A DNA stretch of 64,000 bases, from NCBI GenBank assembly GCA_963573315.1, contig OY752153.1, positions 124,001 through 188,000 on the forward strand, in the 5' to 3' direction. The position numbers and the translations under genes are program-made. This document shows positions 1-12,100 of the stretch, one piece after another. Position 1 is the stretch's first letter. Each line of letters begins with the position of its first letter. This DNA is from Entomortierella parvispora (taxonomy: Eukaryota; Mortierellomycota; Mortierellomycetes; Mortierellales; Mortierellaceae). The notes below the pieces were generated by a model, which worked only from the letters and a program-made list of their open reading frames with translations, was not told where the DNA came from and searched no databases.

Positions 1-673
1 GGTTATGGCATCCTCCATGGCGGTCTTGCGGATAACGGGTAAAAGAAGAAGCGTCAAAAGAACTGTTCCCAAGTGGTTGGTGCCGAACCTGTTTCAACAC
101 GGAGATGGTTTTGGGAAGATGTCAAGGCCAAAGGTCAGTGCATTGGGCAAACTAGGTCAAACCTTGCTGCGCAAAGAAAATCAAACAGAGCAGGAGAGGA
201 CATACGTTGATTCGTGTTTGTTCTCTGTCAATGAAAAGACAGTGCTGCTGATACCAGCATTGCTGATCAGAATGTGGATGGGGAGACCACTCTCCTGATA
301 CTTTTTGGCAAAAGCGCGACAGGAGGCAAACGACGCCAAGTTCAACTGTTGGGCCTCGAGAATGACCCCCTCCGAGTTGATCGAGGATGGCTTGCTCAGC
401 TTTGGCGGTGTTTCTGCAAGCGAGGACGATGCGGGCAGGATGCATGCCCGCGAGATGGCAGACCGTTCCATAGCCGATACCTGTATGCGATAGAATTATA
501 CCAAAACACGAGTTTAGCTACCCTCGCTTCGTTTTTGTCTCTTCAGATCAAAGGTCAAATGCCATACCGACGTTGCTTCCAGTGAAGATGATGGTCTTTC
601 CAGTAAAGTCCCGAGGAATGACATTCAGGGTTGCAAACTGATCCTTGAGGAAATCTCTGGCTGTGAAAGTCAT
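1..673 (-). pseudogene. SDR oxidoreductase copy 1, frameshifted and cut by the window edge
   Basis: First of four tandem short-chain dehydrogenase/reductase paralogues. Inferred exons are 673-568, 480-206 and 88-1 (continuing off the window). Exon 1 has the usual 106 nt and encodes the start of the TGSNVG cofactor-binding motif. Exon 2 is 275 nt instead of the 295 nt found in the three other copies. The missing 20 bp lie near position 388, where copy 2 has two GAGG repeats flanking the lost segment; 20 is not a multiple of 3, so the frame shifts and the NAG motif falls out of frame. The NNAG motif of the sisters is also changed to SNAG here. Splice sites are still intact, which suggests recent inactivation. 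A sequencing error is less likely than for a 1-nt indel but cannot be excluded. Confidence 0.75.
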
Positions 674-1228
674 CTTATTAACAGGGTTTCCGTTACAAGT
701 GTGCGTGCAGGAGAAAGAAAAGTCGAAAGAGAGAAAGAAAAGAGAGGAGAAGTTACGGTGTTGTATTATTGCAAAGATGATGTGGGGCACGGTGAGCCCT
801 TTTATGACTTTTGTAGCAGAAGGTTGGTTTTACGCGTCCGATTGCGATCAATTCTCGAAGCTATTCTTTGACGTCATCGGAGAAGAAGGGCGAATCGAAT
901 CCATGGTAGTCCATCTGCATCGCTCTACTCCACTCTGGATGCCTTGCCATGCGACTCTTTACGCAGCTATCAAGGATTGTGAAACAAGATCTCCACACCC
1001 AATGAAACTCGATCTTGTCTTTCTTATCCTCGACGTTTGTTTCTCATAGTGCTCTCATTTGGTTTTTTAGATTTGTGTGTGCGGTGGATGGGTCAGCATC
1101 ATGGTCTATCATGTGTTTTGCCGCGTCTTTTTTGATATGGCTCTTCCTATGTTGCTTCCTTTGGATCTGGGCGTGAATCGCGTCGCTATTTCATATCTTT
1201 ATTTCAAAGCGAATTGATCGAGAAGGAT
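674..1228. other. Intergenic spacer between SDR copies 1 and 2
   Basis: Holds the upstream region of SDR copy 1 and the 3' flank of copy 2. I see no conserved coding sequence. Purine-rich stretches near 715-750 are the complement of a pyrimidine-rich leader for copy 1. Confidence 0.5.
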
Positions 1229-2463
1229 CTATAAGTCAAACTCGTTGTGCTCGCTCTGAATAGCTGTAATGGTCTCTTTCCACAGTCTATCGCCTAGGGC
1301 CCTTCCATCCTCTCCTCCCACAATAGGGTTCACCGGTGCGACACTACAACTTGAGTAGTAGAGGCCACTCTCTGCCCCATTTTCGACGCCACACTGGGGT
1401 TCGATAGCGGCGTACACGGTAGTCTTCGAGCCATCCATGACGTTCCTGGCTAACAAACCTCGCAAGATATTAATAAAGACCGTGAACCCGAGTCGACTCC
1501 AGAGCGGTTCGTCCGCTTTGACGCCCAGTTCCGACGCGACCAGTCCGGGGTTGACGGCGGAAACAGTGATTTTCTTGTCTTCAGGATGACGCGAGTCCTT
1601 GAGGTGATCGGCCAAACTTCGAGTAAAGAAAACATTAAAGAGCTTTGTGTCTTGATACCGCACCTTGAAGGAGTTATTGGCGTGATCGTCCATGGCTTTC
1701 ACGATGTTGGTAGCGTTCTTATCAACAAAAGGCGCCCAATGGTGCATCTCGGAAGAAAGGATAATAATACGAGGATAGGAACTGGCATCTTGCGCGACTG
1801 TCTTGCGGAGAACAGGTAAAAGAAGAAGTGTAAAGAGAGCTGTTCCCAAGTGATTGATAGCGAATCTATGAGACATAGAGACGATGATGATGGGTCAGGT
1901 CAGTTCATTTGTGCTTTGCTCTGACCATGATGTAGAAGATAAGCAAGAAGAATCATCATAGTTGAGGAAAACTTACATTGTTTCATGGCTGTCCTCTGTC
2001 AATGAAAAGATACCGGTGCCGATACCGGCGTTGTTGATCAGGATGTGGAGGGGGAGACCACTCTCCTCGTACTTTTTAGCAAAAGCGCGACAGGAGGCAA
2101 ACGACGCCAAGTTCAACTGTTGGGCCTCGAGGATGACCCCCTCCGAGTTGATCGAGGCCGTGGATTTGATCTTGAGGATGGCTTGCTCAGCTTTGGCGGT
2201 GTTTCTGCAAGCGAGGATGATGCGGGCAGGATGCATGCCCGCGAGATGGCAGACCGTTCCATAGCCGATACCTGTGTGCGACAGAATTATAACAAAAGAT
2301 GAGTTTTGCTACACTCGCTTCGTTGTTGTCTCTTCAGATCAAGGTCGAACACCATACCGACGTTGCTTCCAGTGACGATGATGGTCTTTCCACTCAAGTC
2401 CTGAGGGGTGACATTCAGGGTTGCAAACTGGTCTTTGAGAAAGGTGGTGACTGAGTATGACAT
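1229..2463 (-). CDS. Short-chain dehydrogenase/reductase, tandem copy 2
   Basis: NAD(P)(H)-dependent oxidoreductase of the classical SDR fold, closest in style to retinol-dehydrogenase/WW-oxidoreductase-like fungal SDRs; the substrate cannot be deduced. Exons 2463-2358, 2271-1977 and 1865-1229 give 345 residues. Visible motifs: TGSNVGIG at about 31-38 (Rossmann dinucleotide site, split by intron 1), NNAG at 115-118, a Ser-Ser at 171-172 and the catalytic YQDTK (YxxxK) at 204-208. The start is chosen because the downstream copies begin with the same MSYSVTTF context. Introns are 86 and 111 nt. All catalytic residues are present, so the enzyme should be active. No signal peptide is seen. Confidence 0.9.
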
Positions 2464-2811
2464 CTTCCTGATGGGATGCTTGGTTGGAGTGTGGGAAAGA
2501 AAAAAGGGTGCTTGTTGAAAGTTGATGAGAGAGAGACCAGGTGATGCCTTAAAAACCAAGACAGTGTAGTCCAGGATGCGACGCTTTTTTTCCCTTTTTT
2601 TTTCATTTGGTCTCACGTGACCATTTGTACAGGAGACCAGAACGGACGCATCGTCTGCTGCTACGGCGATAGTTTTAGATCTGTTAGATCACTACCTCTT
2701 GTGAGGTCATGGTGTTGCGCACTATCAATAACAAATAGCTGGGGCTCGATCGTCTATCCTTTTATTTAATGAACTGAGAGGATGGGCGAAAGACGTTGAC
2801 TTCGAGGGACC
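2464..2811. other. Intergenic spacer between SDR copies 2 and 3
   Basis: Upstream region of copy 2 and 3' flank of copy 3. Includes an A/T-rich run near 2585-2605 (pyrimidine-rich leader on the minus strand). No gene seen. Confidence 0.5.
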
Positions 2812-4041
2812 CTAGATATCGAATTCACCGGACTTGATTTGGATGGCCGCAATTGTCTCGTTCCACAGTCTATCGCCTAGAGCCTTTCCATCCTCTCCTT
2901 CCACAACAGGGCTCACAAACGAGATGTTGCAGCTTGAATAGTAGGCTCCATTTTCTGCTCCATTCTCAATACCACACTGGGGTTCGATGGCAGCGTAGAC
3001 AGACGTCTTTGCACCGCCTATGACGTCCCTTGCGAACAAACCTCTCAGGACATTAATCATCACCGTGAAACCCACTCGATTCCAGATCGAGTCGTCCGCT
3101 TTGGTGCCAAATTCCGATGAGACCAATCCAGGATTGACGGCTGAGACGGTGATCTTCTTGTCCTTGGGATGACGCGAGTCCTTGAGGTGGGCAGCCAGGC
3201 TTCGGGTAAAGAATATATTAAAGAGCTTTGTGTCTTCGTACCGCACCTTGAAGGATTTGTTGTTGGGATCATCCATGGCTTCAACGATGCTGGGGGCGTT
3301 TTTATCAGCAAAGGGCGCCATATGATGCATCTCGGATGCAAGGATAATAATACGAGGATAGGAACTGGCATCTTGCGCGACTGTCTTGCGGAGAACAGGT
3401 AAAAGAAGAAGCGTCAAGAGAACTGTTCCCAAATGATTGGTAGCGAATCTACGAGATATGGAGATGATATTCACAGGTCAGTGCACTGGAGCCTTGCCCT
3501 GCCCTTGATACAAAAAAACAAGCAAGAAGAATCATTAGAGTAAGTTGAAGAGAAGAGAACATACATGGATTCATGGTTGTCTTCTGTCAGTGAAAAGATA
3601 GTGCTGCCGATGCCGGCGTTGTTGATCAGGATGTGGAGGGGGAGACCACTCTCCAGGTACTTTTTAGCAAAAGCGCGACAGGAGGCAAACGAGGCCAAGT
3701 TCAACTCTTGCGCCTCCAAGATGACCCCCTCCGAGTTGATAGAGGCCGTGGCTTTGATCTTGCGGATCGCCTGCTCAGCCTTGGTGATGTTTCTGCAGGC
3801 GAGGATGATACGGGCAGGGTGCATGCCTGCAAGATGGCAGACCGTTCCGTAGCCGATACCTTTGTGCGACAGAATTGTACCAAAAGATGAGTTCAGCCAC
3901 TCTCACTTCGTTTTTGTCTATTCAGATCAACATACCGACGTTGCTTCCGGTGACAATGATGGTCTTTCCAGACAAGTCCTGAGGGGTGACATTCAGGGTT
4001 GTAAACTGATCTTTGAGAAAGGTGGTGACTGAGTATGACAT
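2812..4041 (-). CDS. Short-chain dehydrogenase/reductase, tandem copy 3
   Basis: Paralogue of copy 2 with the same coding-exon lengths (106, 295 and 637 nt): exons 4041-3936, 3859-3565 and 3448-2812, 345 residues. TGSNVGIG, NNAG and YEDTK (YxxxK) are intact, so this is a complete SDR. Introns are 76 and 116 nt. Codon-level similarity to copy 2 is very high in exon 2, while the substrate-facing last third diverges more. That pattern fits recent tandem duplication followed by divergence or partial gene conversion. Substrate unknown. Confidence 0.9.
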
Positions 4042-4405
4042 CTTCTGGATAGGATGTTTGGTTGGAGTGTGAGAGAGAGGGAAGGGTGGTTGTTGTGAAA
4101 GTTGATGAAAGGGAGGAGGTGATGCCCTTCATTTCCAGTTTCATGCTGGCTTCGACTGAAGCGGATTTTGCAGGACGGAGAGACCGCTGGCTCAGAATGC
4201 GACGCGTTTTTTTTCCCATTTTTTTACGCGATCTTACGTGACCCATTCTGTACAAAACCAACGAAGGCTTCGTTCTACTTCTACTTCTTTCGAGATCCTG
4301 GAGTTGAGTACTATCAAGAGCAAATAGCTTTGTGGGGTTCGATCTTCTATCCTTTTATTTACTAAACTGAGAGGAGGGGCGAAAGTAAGTGGTTTCGAGG
4401 GTTCC
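4042..4405. other. Intergenic spacer between SDR copies 3 and 4
   Basis: Upstream flank of copy 3 and 3' flank of copy 4. It resembles the spacer between copies 2 and 3 (both contain a GGGGTTCGAT/GGGGCTCGAT stretch followed by CCTTTTATTTA). The duplicated unit therefore includes non-coding flank. No gene seen. Confidence 0.5.
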
Positions 4406-5626
4406 CTAGAAATCGAATTCATTGGACTTGATCTCGATGGCTGCAATCGTTTCCTTCCACAGTTTATCGCCTAGGGCCTTTCCATCGTCTCCTTCCACAA
4501 TGGGGCTCACAAGAGCAACACGACAACTTGAGTAATAAAGTCCGTTCTCTGTTCCATTTTCAATGCCGCACTGGGGTTCGATAGCGGCATAGACAGACGT
4601 CTTTGCACCACCCATGACATTTCTCCCAAACAATACCCGCAAGAGAGTGATCATGACCGTGAACCCGAATCGCGTCCAGATCGATTCATCTGATTTGGTT
4701 CCAATTTCCGAAGAGACCAACCCAGGGTTGATGGCTGAGACGGTGATCTTCTTGTCTTCGGGATGACGCGAGTTCTTGAGGTGGGCAGCCAGGCTGCGAG
4801 TAAAGAAAATATTAAAGAGCTTCGTGTCTTGATATCGCTCCTTGAAGGTTTTGTTGTTGGGATCGTCCATAGCTTGCACGATGCTGGCTGCTTTCTTGTC
4901 AACAAATTTCGACCAATGGTGCATTTCAGATGCAAGGACAAGAATACGGGGATATGTGTTGGCTTCCTCTGCAGCTGTCTTGCGGAGAACAGGTAAGAGA
5001 AGAAGTGTCAAGAGGACTGGTCCCAAATGATTGGTAGCGAATCTATCCAGCACAGTGATGACATGAATGGGTCAGTTTACTGGAGCCCGGGTGAAGAAAC
5101 ATGAGCAAGAAGAATCGCCAGAGTTGAAGAGAACATACATGGCTTCGTGTTTGTCCTCCGTCAACGAAAAGATGGTGGTGCCAATACCGGCATTGTTGAT
5201 CAGGATGTGGAGGGGGAGGCCTTTCTCCTGGTACTTTTTGGCAAAAGCGCGACAGGAGGCAAATGACGCCAGGTTTAATTCTTGCGCCTCGAGAATGACC
5301 CCCTCCGAGTTGATCGAGGCCGTGGCTTTGATCTTACGGATAGCCTCCTCGGCCTTGGCGGTGTTTCTGCAAGCGAGGATGATACGGGCAGGATGCATGC
5401 CTGCAAGATGACAGACCGTTCCGTAACCGATACCTGTGTGCGACAGAAGAATACCAAAAAATGAGCTGAACGTCTTGATTTGTTATTTAATCTTTTTAAG
5501 ATCAATGAAAACTACCGTACCAACATTGCATCCAGTGACGATGATGGTCTTTCCAGACAAATCCTGAGGAGTAACCTTCAGGGTGGCAAACTGGTCTTTG
5601 AAGAAGTCTTTGGATGTGTAAGTCAT
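4406..5626 (-). CDS. Short-chain dehydrogenase/reductase, tandem copy 4
   Basis: Rightmost member of the SDR cluster. Exons 5626-5521, 5433-5139 and 5042-4406, 345 residues, again 106/295/637 nt. The cofactor motif reads TGCNVGIG, the NNAG motif is kept, and YQDTK supplies the catalytic Tyr and Lys. The N-terminus (MTYTSKDFF) differs from copies 2 and 3, so this copy is the more divergent of the intact three. Introns are 87 and 96 nt. The substrate is unknown; the family commonly reduces retinoid-, steroid- or polyketide-like ketones, and no pathway partner lies next to it. Confidence 0.9.
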
Positions 5627-6300
5627 CTTTTTACAGGGTTTCTATTGAGAGCGTTCGTGTAGGTGAGAAGGGTGCAGAGAGAGAGACAGGAATAAAAGAG
5701 AGGGGGGAGGGGGCCCTTTTTACAGACCCAGTTTGGTTCTACGTCGATTGCGTGTCGACCGCGCGTCCGATCGCGATCATCCAGCTGGATTACTAATTTG
5801 TGCTCAAATGCTCACGCACCGTCTTAAAAGAGGTTTGACGCAGGAATTGATCGCTCTACGGATTTGTGCGTATCTCCTGCGCCGCAGAACTGTTCAGGGA
5901 ATTTGACAGATTCCTGGGCCCACTGAAGCTCGGTCTTTCCCTTTTTTTTGCATTCGTTTCTCATAGATGTCCCACAAGTTCAGTCGTTTTTTGATATTTA
6001 TTTCTTGGTTCTTCTGCAACAAGTTGTTGTTACGCGGCCTCATGTCATCCGTCGTGGAAGGAGGAGTACGATCTCTGGACGGCAGTGGTTATTTGCGCTA
6101 AAGGCATCATTTTCCCGTCATGTACACTACCATGACACACAATGGCTTACCTATCTCTACTTGACCACCTCAGGATTTTTTTGGAGGAGATCTCGTACGG
6201 TGAGGTGGCTCTGTGGTCCTATAGTTTGCTTTCGCCCTTGTTTTGAGATGCTTCGGGTGGATCGTCGGGACTTTAACACGGAAAAAAAGATTCCTAATTG

Positions 6301-6638
6301 AGGCCCCAGCCCAACTGAGCCTCCAGCCCAATTGAGAGCGGCGGGTGTGGATAACGACGTTCCCTCGCCTGCTGCTGACAACAACAGTGAAAAACACTAC
6401 CACCGATCTGCCTTTGGTCTTGAAAGTTATCAGAGAGGGGTCCTTTACAAAATAGCAGAGCAAGCAATCCAGAGCATCCTTCGCGAAAATCGTCAGTTAC
6501 AAAAACGTCCACGATAACATCCTGTTCTAAAGCATCAGTGCCCTTTAGCTCGCCATCACAGATCCCCTTTTTGTCTACAGTGCAAACAACAATAGTATCT
6601 GGTTGCCTTGACCAGTCGTACTGACCCAGTTCCGCTTT
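6301..6638 (-). other. Possible coding fragment, unknown protein
   Basis: An open minus-strand frame of about 110 codons, including the stretch DALEQDVIVDVFVTDD. A CTAAC branch-like site and a CTTCAG acceptor lie just upstream, near 6665-6680, as if this were an internal or last exon. I could not join it in frame to the upstream frame beginning near 6805, so it may be a decayed gene. Family not recognised. Confidence 0.2.
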
Positions 6639-7194
6639 CACTCTTTGCCATACGCAGCACTGAAGTTGTTAGAAAAACATGGACAACAAAAAGAGCGTGG
6701 ACACGACAAGATCTTTTGTCGTACCTCGTAAACTTCCTCTCTTCCAAGATAGTGACAATCATCGCTATCGCAGCATGGTCTTGGCTACGTTTGAATTGGG
6801 ACATGTAGAGACATGGCCTAGAGATGGTCAAGGCCAAACGAGAGATTGAGTGGACAAACACTTGCATTGCTTCACGACGACACTTGAATGGTCCCGCATC
6901 TTCACTTCTAGGCTGGAACACCACATGTTCGCAAACGGCGACATGTCATTGACCACACGCGTAGATTTCCATTTCCATGAGGATGGTAGAGATGGCTCTG
7001 GACAAGGTGCATGGTCAACAAGGAGGCTGATAAAGTATAAAAAAAGTGAATGAATGGGAGGGAGGAAGAGCGATTACAACACTGAAGGGAGGAGAGACAG
7101 GGAGGAGCAGCAGTCCACCAGTTGCAGTGCGGTGCACACAGACCCAGGTCCAAAGGGTCCAAATGACGTACGTTGACGTGTAACAATGCGGTGA

Positions 7195-7260
7195 AGGTTG
7201 CTCGCACTGCACACTGCACACTGCACACTGCACACTGCACACTGCACACATTGCGGGCAC
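7195..7260. repeat. Tandem 7-bp repeat TGCACAC
   Basis: About six head-to-tail copies of TGCACAC in 7200-7250, upstream of the GST-like gene. A simple microsatellite, seen directly. Confidence 0.85.
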
Positions 7261-7555
7261 CAGTCTCTGTCTCTGTCACCCACAGCAGCTTCTCACGGTC
7301 CTCTCTCTGCAGTCTCGCTATCTGATCTCCGTTCGTAAGTTCTTGAAGCTCCTCACCACTCCGAAGAATCCGCAGTTCCATACCTTCCTTCTTCTTCACC
7401 CGTCAACGTTGCCGCAGTTTCTCTTCCTCATATATATTATCTATATATTTTCTTCTTCTTCTCTCCCTCATCCCGATTCTCTCTCCCTCCTCATCCCTCC
7501 TCATTCTCTCCTCATCCTGTTCTCATCCTCATCTTCATCCTCCTCATCCTCCAAC

Positions 7556-8386
7556 ATGTCCACTCCCTCAGAACCCATGGTCTTCTATGACATTGCTATG
7601 CGCCAGCCAATTGCTTCCAGCTGCTGCTCACCGAACCCCTGGAAGTCCCGATTGGCCCTCAACTTCAAGGATATCAACTATTCCACCACATGGGTCCCTC
7701 TTCCCGATGTTGCCAAAGTTCGTTCCGGTCTCGATGTAGACGCCTGTCGCGAATTTAGCGATGGCTCAAAGTACTACACTCTCCCCGTTCTGGTGGATGC
7801 CAGTACAAACTCAAAGATCGGCGACTCCTTCGATATCGCCGTCTATTTGCAAACAAACTACCCAAACTCTGGCTCGGGCGATTTGTTTCCTCCTCAAACC
7901 CTCGATTTCGTCTTCAACCCCGATTCGGCACTACTTGTGCCTCTGTCAAAACGGAAAGAGGGCGAGCACGACGAGTACTCCCGATTCAACACAAATGTCG
8001 ATGCCGCATTCAGTGCCCATGTTGCTCTTATGGCACATAACCTCCCCTTTGATCCAGCGACCGCCGAAGTTAGCAAGGCCGAGTTCGTTCGACGCGCCGG
8101 CGCAAAATCCTTTGACGAATTCGAGGTCAAGGGGGAAAACCGAGAGAAGATGAAAGAGTCCTTCCGTCTCATGCTGGGTGACCTTGGCAAGCTGTTCTTG
8201 AAGGACACCAGTGGGCCTTTCTTGTTGGGTCAGCAAGCCAACTATGCCGATTTGATCGTTGGCGGATGGCTGCGCATGGCGTGCGTTACTCTCCCAAAGA
8301 GTGAGTGGGAGGAGATGAAGGGCTGGCATGATGGTATTTTTGGACGCCTGTATGATGGTCTACAGAAGTATATGGAAGTCAAGTAG
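7556..8386 (+). CDS. Glutathione S-transferase-like protein
   Basis: Single-exon gene of 276 residues. The N-terminal third looks like the thioredoxin-fold domain of fungal UstS-type GSTs: a CCSPNPWKSRLALNFK segment near 22-37, then YTLPVLVD and IGDSFDIAVYL. A helical C-terminal domain follows, with FLLGQQANYADLIVGGWL typical of the GST C-terminal domain. GSTs conjugate glutathione to electrophiles or act in thiol exchange in the cytosol. The start is placed at 7556 because the domain begins right after it; the in-frame ATG 213 nt upstream would add a Leu/Ser-rich stretch that is really the pyrimidine-rich leader. Substrate unknown. Confidence 0.8.
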   Translation: MSTPSEPMVFYDIAMRQPIASSCCSPNPWKSRLALNFKDINYSTTWVPLPDVAKVRSGLDVDACREFSDGSKYYTLPVLVDASTNSKIGDSFDIAVYLQTNYPNSGSGDLFPPQTLDFVFNPDSALLVPLSKRKEGEHDEYSRFNTNVDAAFSAHVALMAHNLPFDPATAEVSKAEFVRRAGAKSFDEFEVKGENREKMKESFRLMLGDLGKLFLKDTSGPFLLGQQANYADLIVGGWLRMACVTLPKSEWEEMKGWHDGIFGRLYDGLQKYMEVK

Positions 8387-9187
8387 AAGAATGTGCCGGA
8401 TTGTTTGAGTCGCCTAGGGATAAAAGATACATCCATCTGGGCCTAGGAACATATGACCCATAGCAGATATACTCGACTTGAATACAGCTTCTTTGATCTA
8501 TCTTCTCCTGAATCCTCGCTTTGTCTGGGAAGATCATCTCATCCTGTTTTGCCCAATCGTTTCTAGGGAGCAACAATTGGTATGCAAGCAGCCTCAGGCA
8601 ACCTCCTCCAAAGACGCGTTTCTGACGCGTGTCATTGGTTCCTAATTGCCTGGTCTCCCTCAACCGCATTGTGGATGCCTTGAAGGCATCCACAGTGATT
8701 CGAGATCTTATCTTGCTCCTCTTCACAATGCCAGACATGCCATCACTTGGTGGCAAACAAAAGAGCATTTTTTTTTTTTTTTTTTTTTGTGCTTCCATCC
8801 ACTTTGCATTCAACCGACATTCCGCTCCTCATTTCCATTTCTTCTTATTCTCCATTTCTCCATTTGTCATTTGCTGTCTCTGCTCCATTGTCCCCCTACC
8901 TCTTCGTTAATTCCTGTTTATGTTACAAAGGTGCCTCGGTCCTTGGTACATCCACGTATTTCCAACTACAGGTGTGCTCGTCTGACAAATATGCAATAGC
9001 AGCGCACGCACTGCCGTGTCAATGTGAAGCTAACTCCCCTCGCCCTTTCTTCGTTCGTACTCTGGATATCAGCTTGATTTAGTTCCACTCTCAGGTCTTC
9101 CATAAGTGAGGAAGGGGCCCCCACGTTGTTCACAGCACGCTTTCTCGACGAAGACTCTACAACTTCCACAAAAAAAGCAAAAAACCC
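8387..9187. other. Intergenic region, GST-like gene to NLR-like gene
   Basis: No gene seen. It contains a 12-bp-stem hairpin (8670-8694) that could act as a 3' processing or structural element, a T-tract of about 20 at 8768-8788, and pyrimidine-rich sequence that probably belongs to the leader of the 9188 gene. Confidence 0.5.
8670..8694. repeat. Near-perfect hairpin, 12-bp stem, 1-nt loop
   Basis: TGTGGATGCCTT is followed by one base and then its exact reverse complement. It lies about 285 bp past the GST-like stop codon. Function unknown. Confidence 0.8.
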
Positions 9188-12100
9188 ATGGCACCCGTCA
9201 TCTCGAGTATCAGACACGACTCGACATCTGACTCGATGGCAAATTCACAGTTGGAGTCACGCCCTTCACCAGCTCTCTCAGTCGCAGAACCTTGTTTGCG
9301 CAGTCTAGAGTGCTCGGCAAAACCCATCGCTTCAACTCCTTCACTATTTCATGGCATCGATGTGGATCCTAATGTTGAGTTTGCCATTGCTGAGCTCCTT
9401 TATCAGCGAACCAGGGGTTACAACAGCAGTGCTGTCTACATCCAATTGCTATCAAAACACAACATCCGGGCATCGGAGGATATCCTAGTCGAGTTGCAGG
9501 AGCGAGCGAGAACGTTTCTTGGGAGCAAGAAGGAGGTTCTTCTCATCCTTGGAGACTCGGGTGCTGGCAAATCAACTTTTGGAATGCGATTGGAGAATGA
9601 GCTCTGGACAGAATACATACCAGGAGGACCCGTCCCACTCTTCATTGACTTGAAAACAATCGATACACTCGACAAGGATATGATCCATCGGCATCTGGAC
9701 GACTTGGGCCTTTTCACCGATGAGCAAATCAAAGACATGAGGCGATCCCGACAGTTTGTCCTGATCTGCGACGGGTACGACGAACATCATAAATGGACCA
9801 ACCTTCATACCAAAAATCAATTCAACAAACCTCGACAGTGGCAGGCCAAGATGATTATCAGCTGTCGCACTCAGTACCTTGGACCAAACTACCGCAACTA
9901 CTTTGAACCAGAGACACCAGCCCTAGCTAACCCAAATTTCTCTAACGAATCCGAACTGTTCGAGGAAGCTGTCATCGTCCCCTACCGGAGTTCTCAGATT
10001 CAGGAATATATCGAGCTGTTCGTCCAAGCGCCTAAAGATATAGGATGCTTCAGTAATGAACAGGAGTGGAATGTAAGACAATACATGGATCGACTCAAGA
10101 ATATCACGCATCTGATAGAGCTGGCCACGAACCCTTTCATGTTGAGGATGATCTTGGAGGTTCTTCCAAGAATAGCTGAAACCACAACCAAGATGACACG
10201 GATCGATCTCTACGATAGATTTGTGGAGGTTCACTTCGAATCGGAGCGACAGCGATTATTGAAGCAACAACATAGTGGCAAAATGGACGACGGGGTGTTG
10301 TCGGCATTCAAATCACTCAACAGTGACGAGCTCTTCGACCTTGGACTGGATTTCTCTAAGCGACTGTCTCACCATATTTTCAAGGAGCAGGAAGGCGTTA
10401 ACTCGGTAACGTACTCAGTCGTCCAAGACAGCGGGTCATGGAAGGATGCATTCTTCTCTCTTGATGATCAAGTCAGGTTGCTGCGTCAGTCGGCTCAGTT
10501 AGTCTGCCGAGAGAATAATGAGGATGCTCGCCGATTGATTCGCTACAATGTCCGTCCCCATCGCAAACAAAACTCGTACGAGTTTAGCCATCGATCCATG
10601 CTGGAGTACTTTTACTCTTGCTTAATTTTTGATCCTCGTGGAAATGGGCCTCAGCTGGATCTCGCAACGTGTCTGGATTCGACCGACTGTCCATTACTAG
10701 TTATAAACCATCCTATTGGCCAAACCAACATCGTTTCAGAGTCTTCGATCGTTCACTTTCTGGCCGAGCGTGTTCATCAGAGCGAGGAATTCAAAGCGCA
10801 ACTCCAGAACATAACACTGCTCTCCAAAATTGAGGCGAAAACCAGTACGGCTTCTGCCAATGCGATCTCGGTTCTGGTTCGAGCTGATGTACACTTCAAT
10901 GGAGCCGACCTTCAAGGTGTCCGAATTCCTGGCGCGGATCTGACTGAAGGGCAATTCGACCACACGCGATTTCGAGATGCTGATCTGACAGGGACCAACC
11001 TTACGAGAACCTGGTTGCGGCAAGCGGACTTTGCTTGTACTCGGATGGAAAATGTCTTGTTTGGAGAGAAGCCTTACGAGAAGGTGCCTGGACTATTTTC
11101 CTTTGCAATTTCTTTCGATAGAGAGAAGATGGCAACCGGGCTGAGAAATGGAGACATCAATGTCCATGGCTCTCCGGATTGGCGGCTCCTGCGCACCTTC
11201 AAAGGTCATTCCGATCGAGTTACAAGCGTGACGTTTTCCAGTGACGGTGAACGAATCGCCTCAGGAAGTTTTGATAGAACAGCCCGTGTCTGGTGCGTGC
11301 GGACAGGAGATTGTGTCCACATGTTCAAGGGACATTCTCATTGGGTGACCTGCGTTCTCTTTTCGCCGGATGGACGGCAGCTTGCCGTAGAATATCACCG
11401 CAACACTATACACATTTGGAACACTCAAACTGGCACATCTGGTCCAACTGTGAATGCCCATGCCCTTTACCAGGTGAGGATTGAAGGGCGTCATCTCATT
11501 TTGGATGTTGAAGAAGACGGACAGATTCGTTGGGATATCGCTTCAGGATCAATATCGAGGGTCCGTGGATACCCGAATTTTATGACGAGTATTGCGTGGT
11601 CTCCTAGTGGACATCAGCTCGCTTTTGGAGGCCGTCGAAGCTCAATCAAGCTATGGACTGTGGCGACGAACAAATTCAGGACACTGTCCCACGATTACTA
11701 TGATGACGCGCTCTCGGTTGCGTTCGAATTCTCTGCGAATGGTACCCGCCTCGTTACTGGACGTGCTAATCGCCTCTATCTTTGGGATCTGGAGGTCAAG
11801 GGCGACAGAGTTATTGTCATGGAAAACCACGCGAGCCGCGTCGATGCTGCCGTGTTTTCCAGAGATGGTTGCTGCGTAGCTTCGTGCAGTGTTGATCAAA
11901 CCGTGAGACTATGGGATGCACAATCTGGAGCCTGCGTTGCAACAATGAACGGTCATACAGCTCGAACCATTGGCGTAGCTTTCCTCAACGAAAAAGAACT
12001 GGTTTCTGGTGGAACTGATGGGTCTGTTCGGTTTAGGCAGCTGGGTCACGAGACGAAATCAAAGTGGGTAGAGTCTAGTGGGCAACGTATTAAGAGGCGA

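Larger units (their letters stand above)
5627..7555. other. Spacer between the SDR cluster and the GST-like gene
   Basis: About 1.9 kb without a convincing gene. It contains one possible minus-strand coding fragment (6301-6641), a short tandem repeat (7195-7260), AT-rich TATATA stretches near 7430-7450, and a pyrimidine-rich leader from about 7450 to the GST start. Confidence 0.5.

Noticed and set aside
7343..7555. Upstream in-frame ATG for the GST-like gene
   Set aside because: The extra residues are the translation of the pyrimidine-rich leader (Ser/Leu/Pro-rich); the GST domain starts right after 7556.
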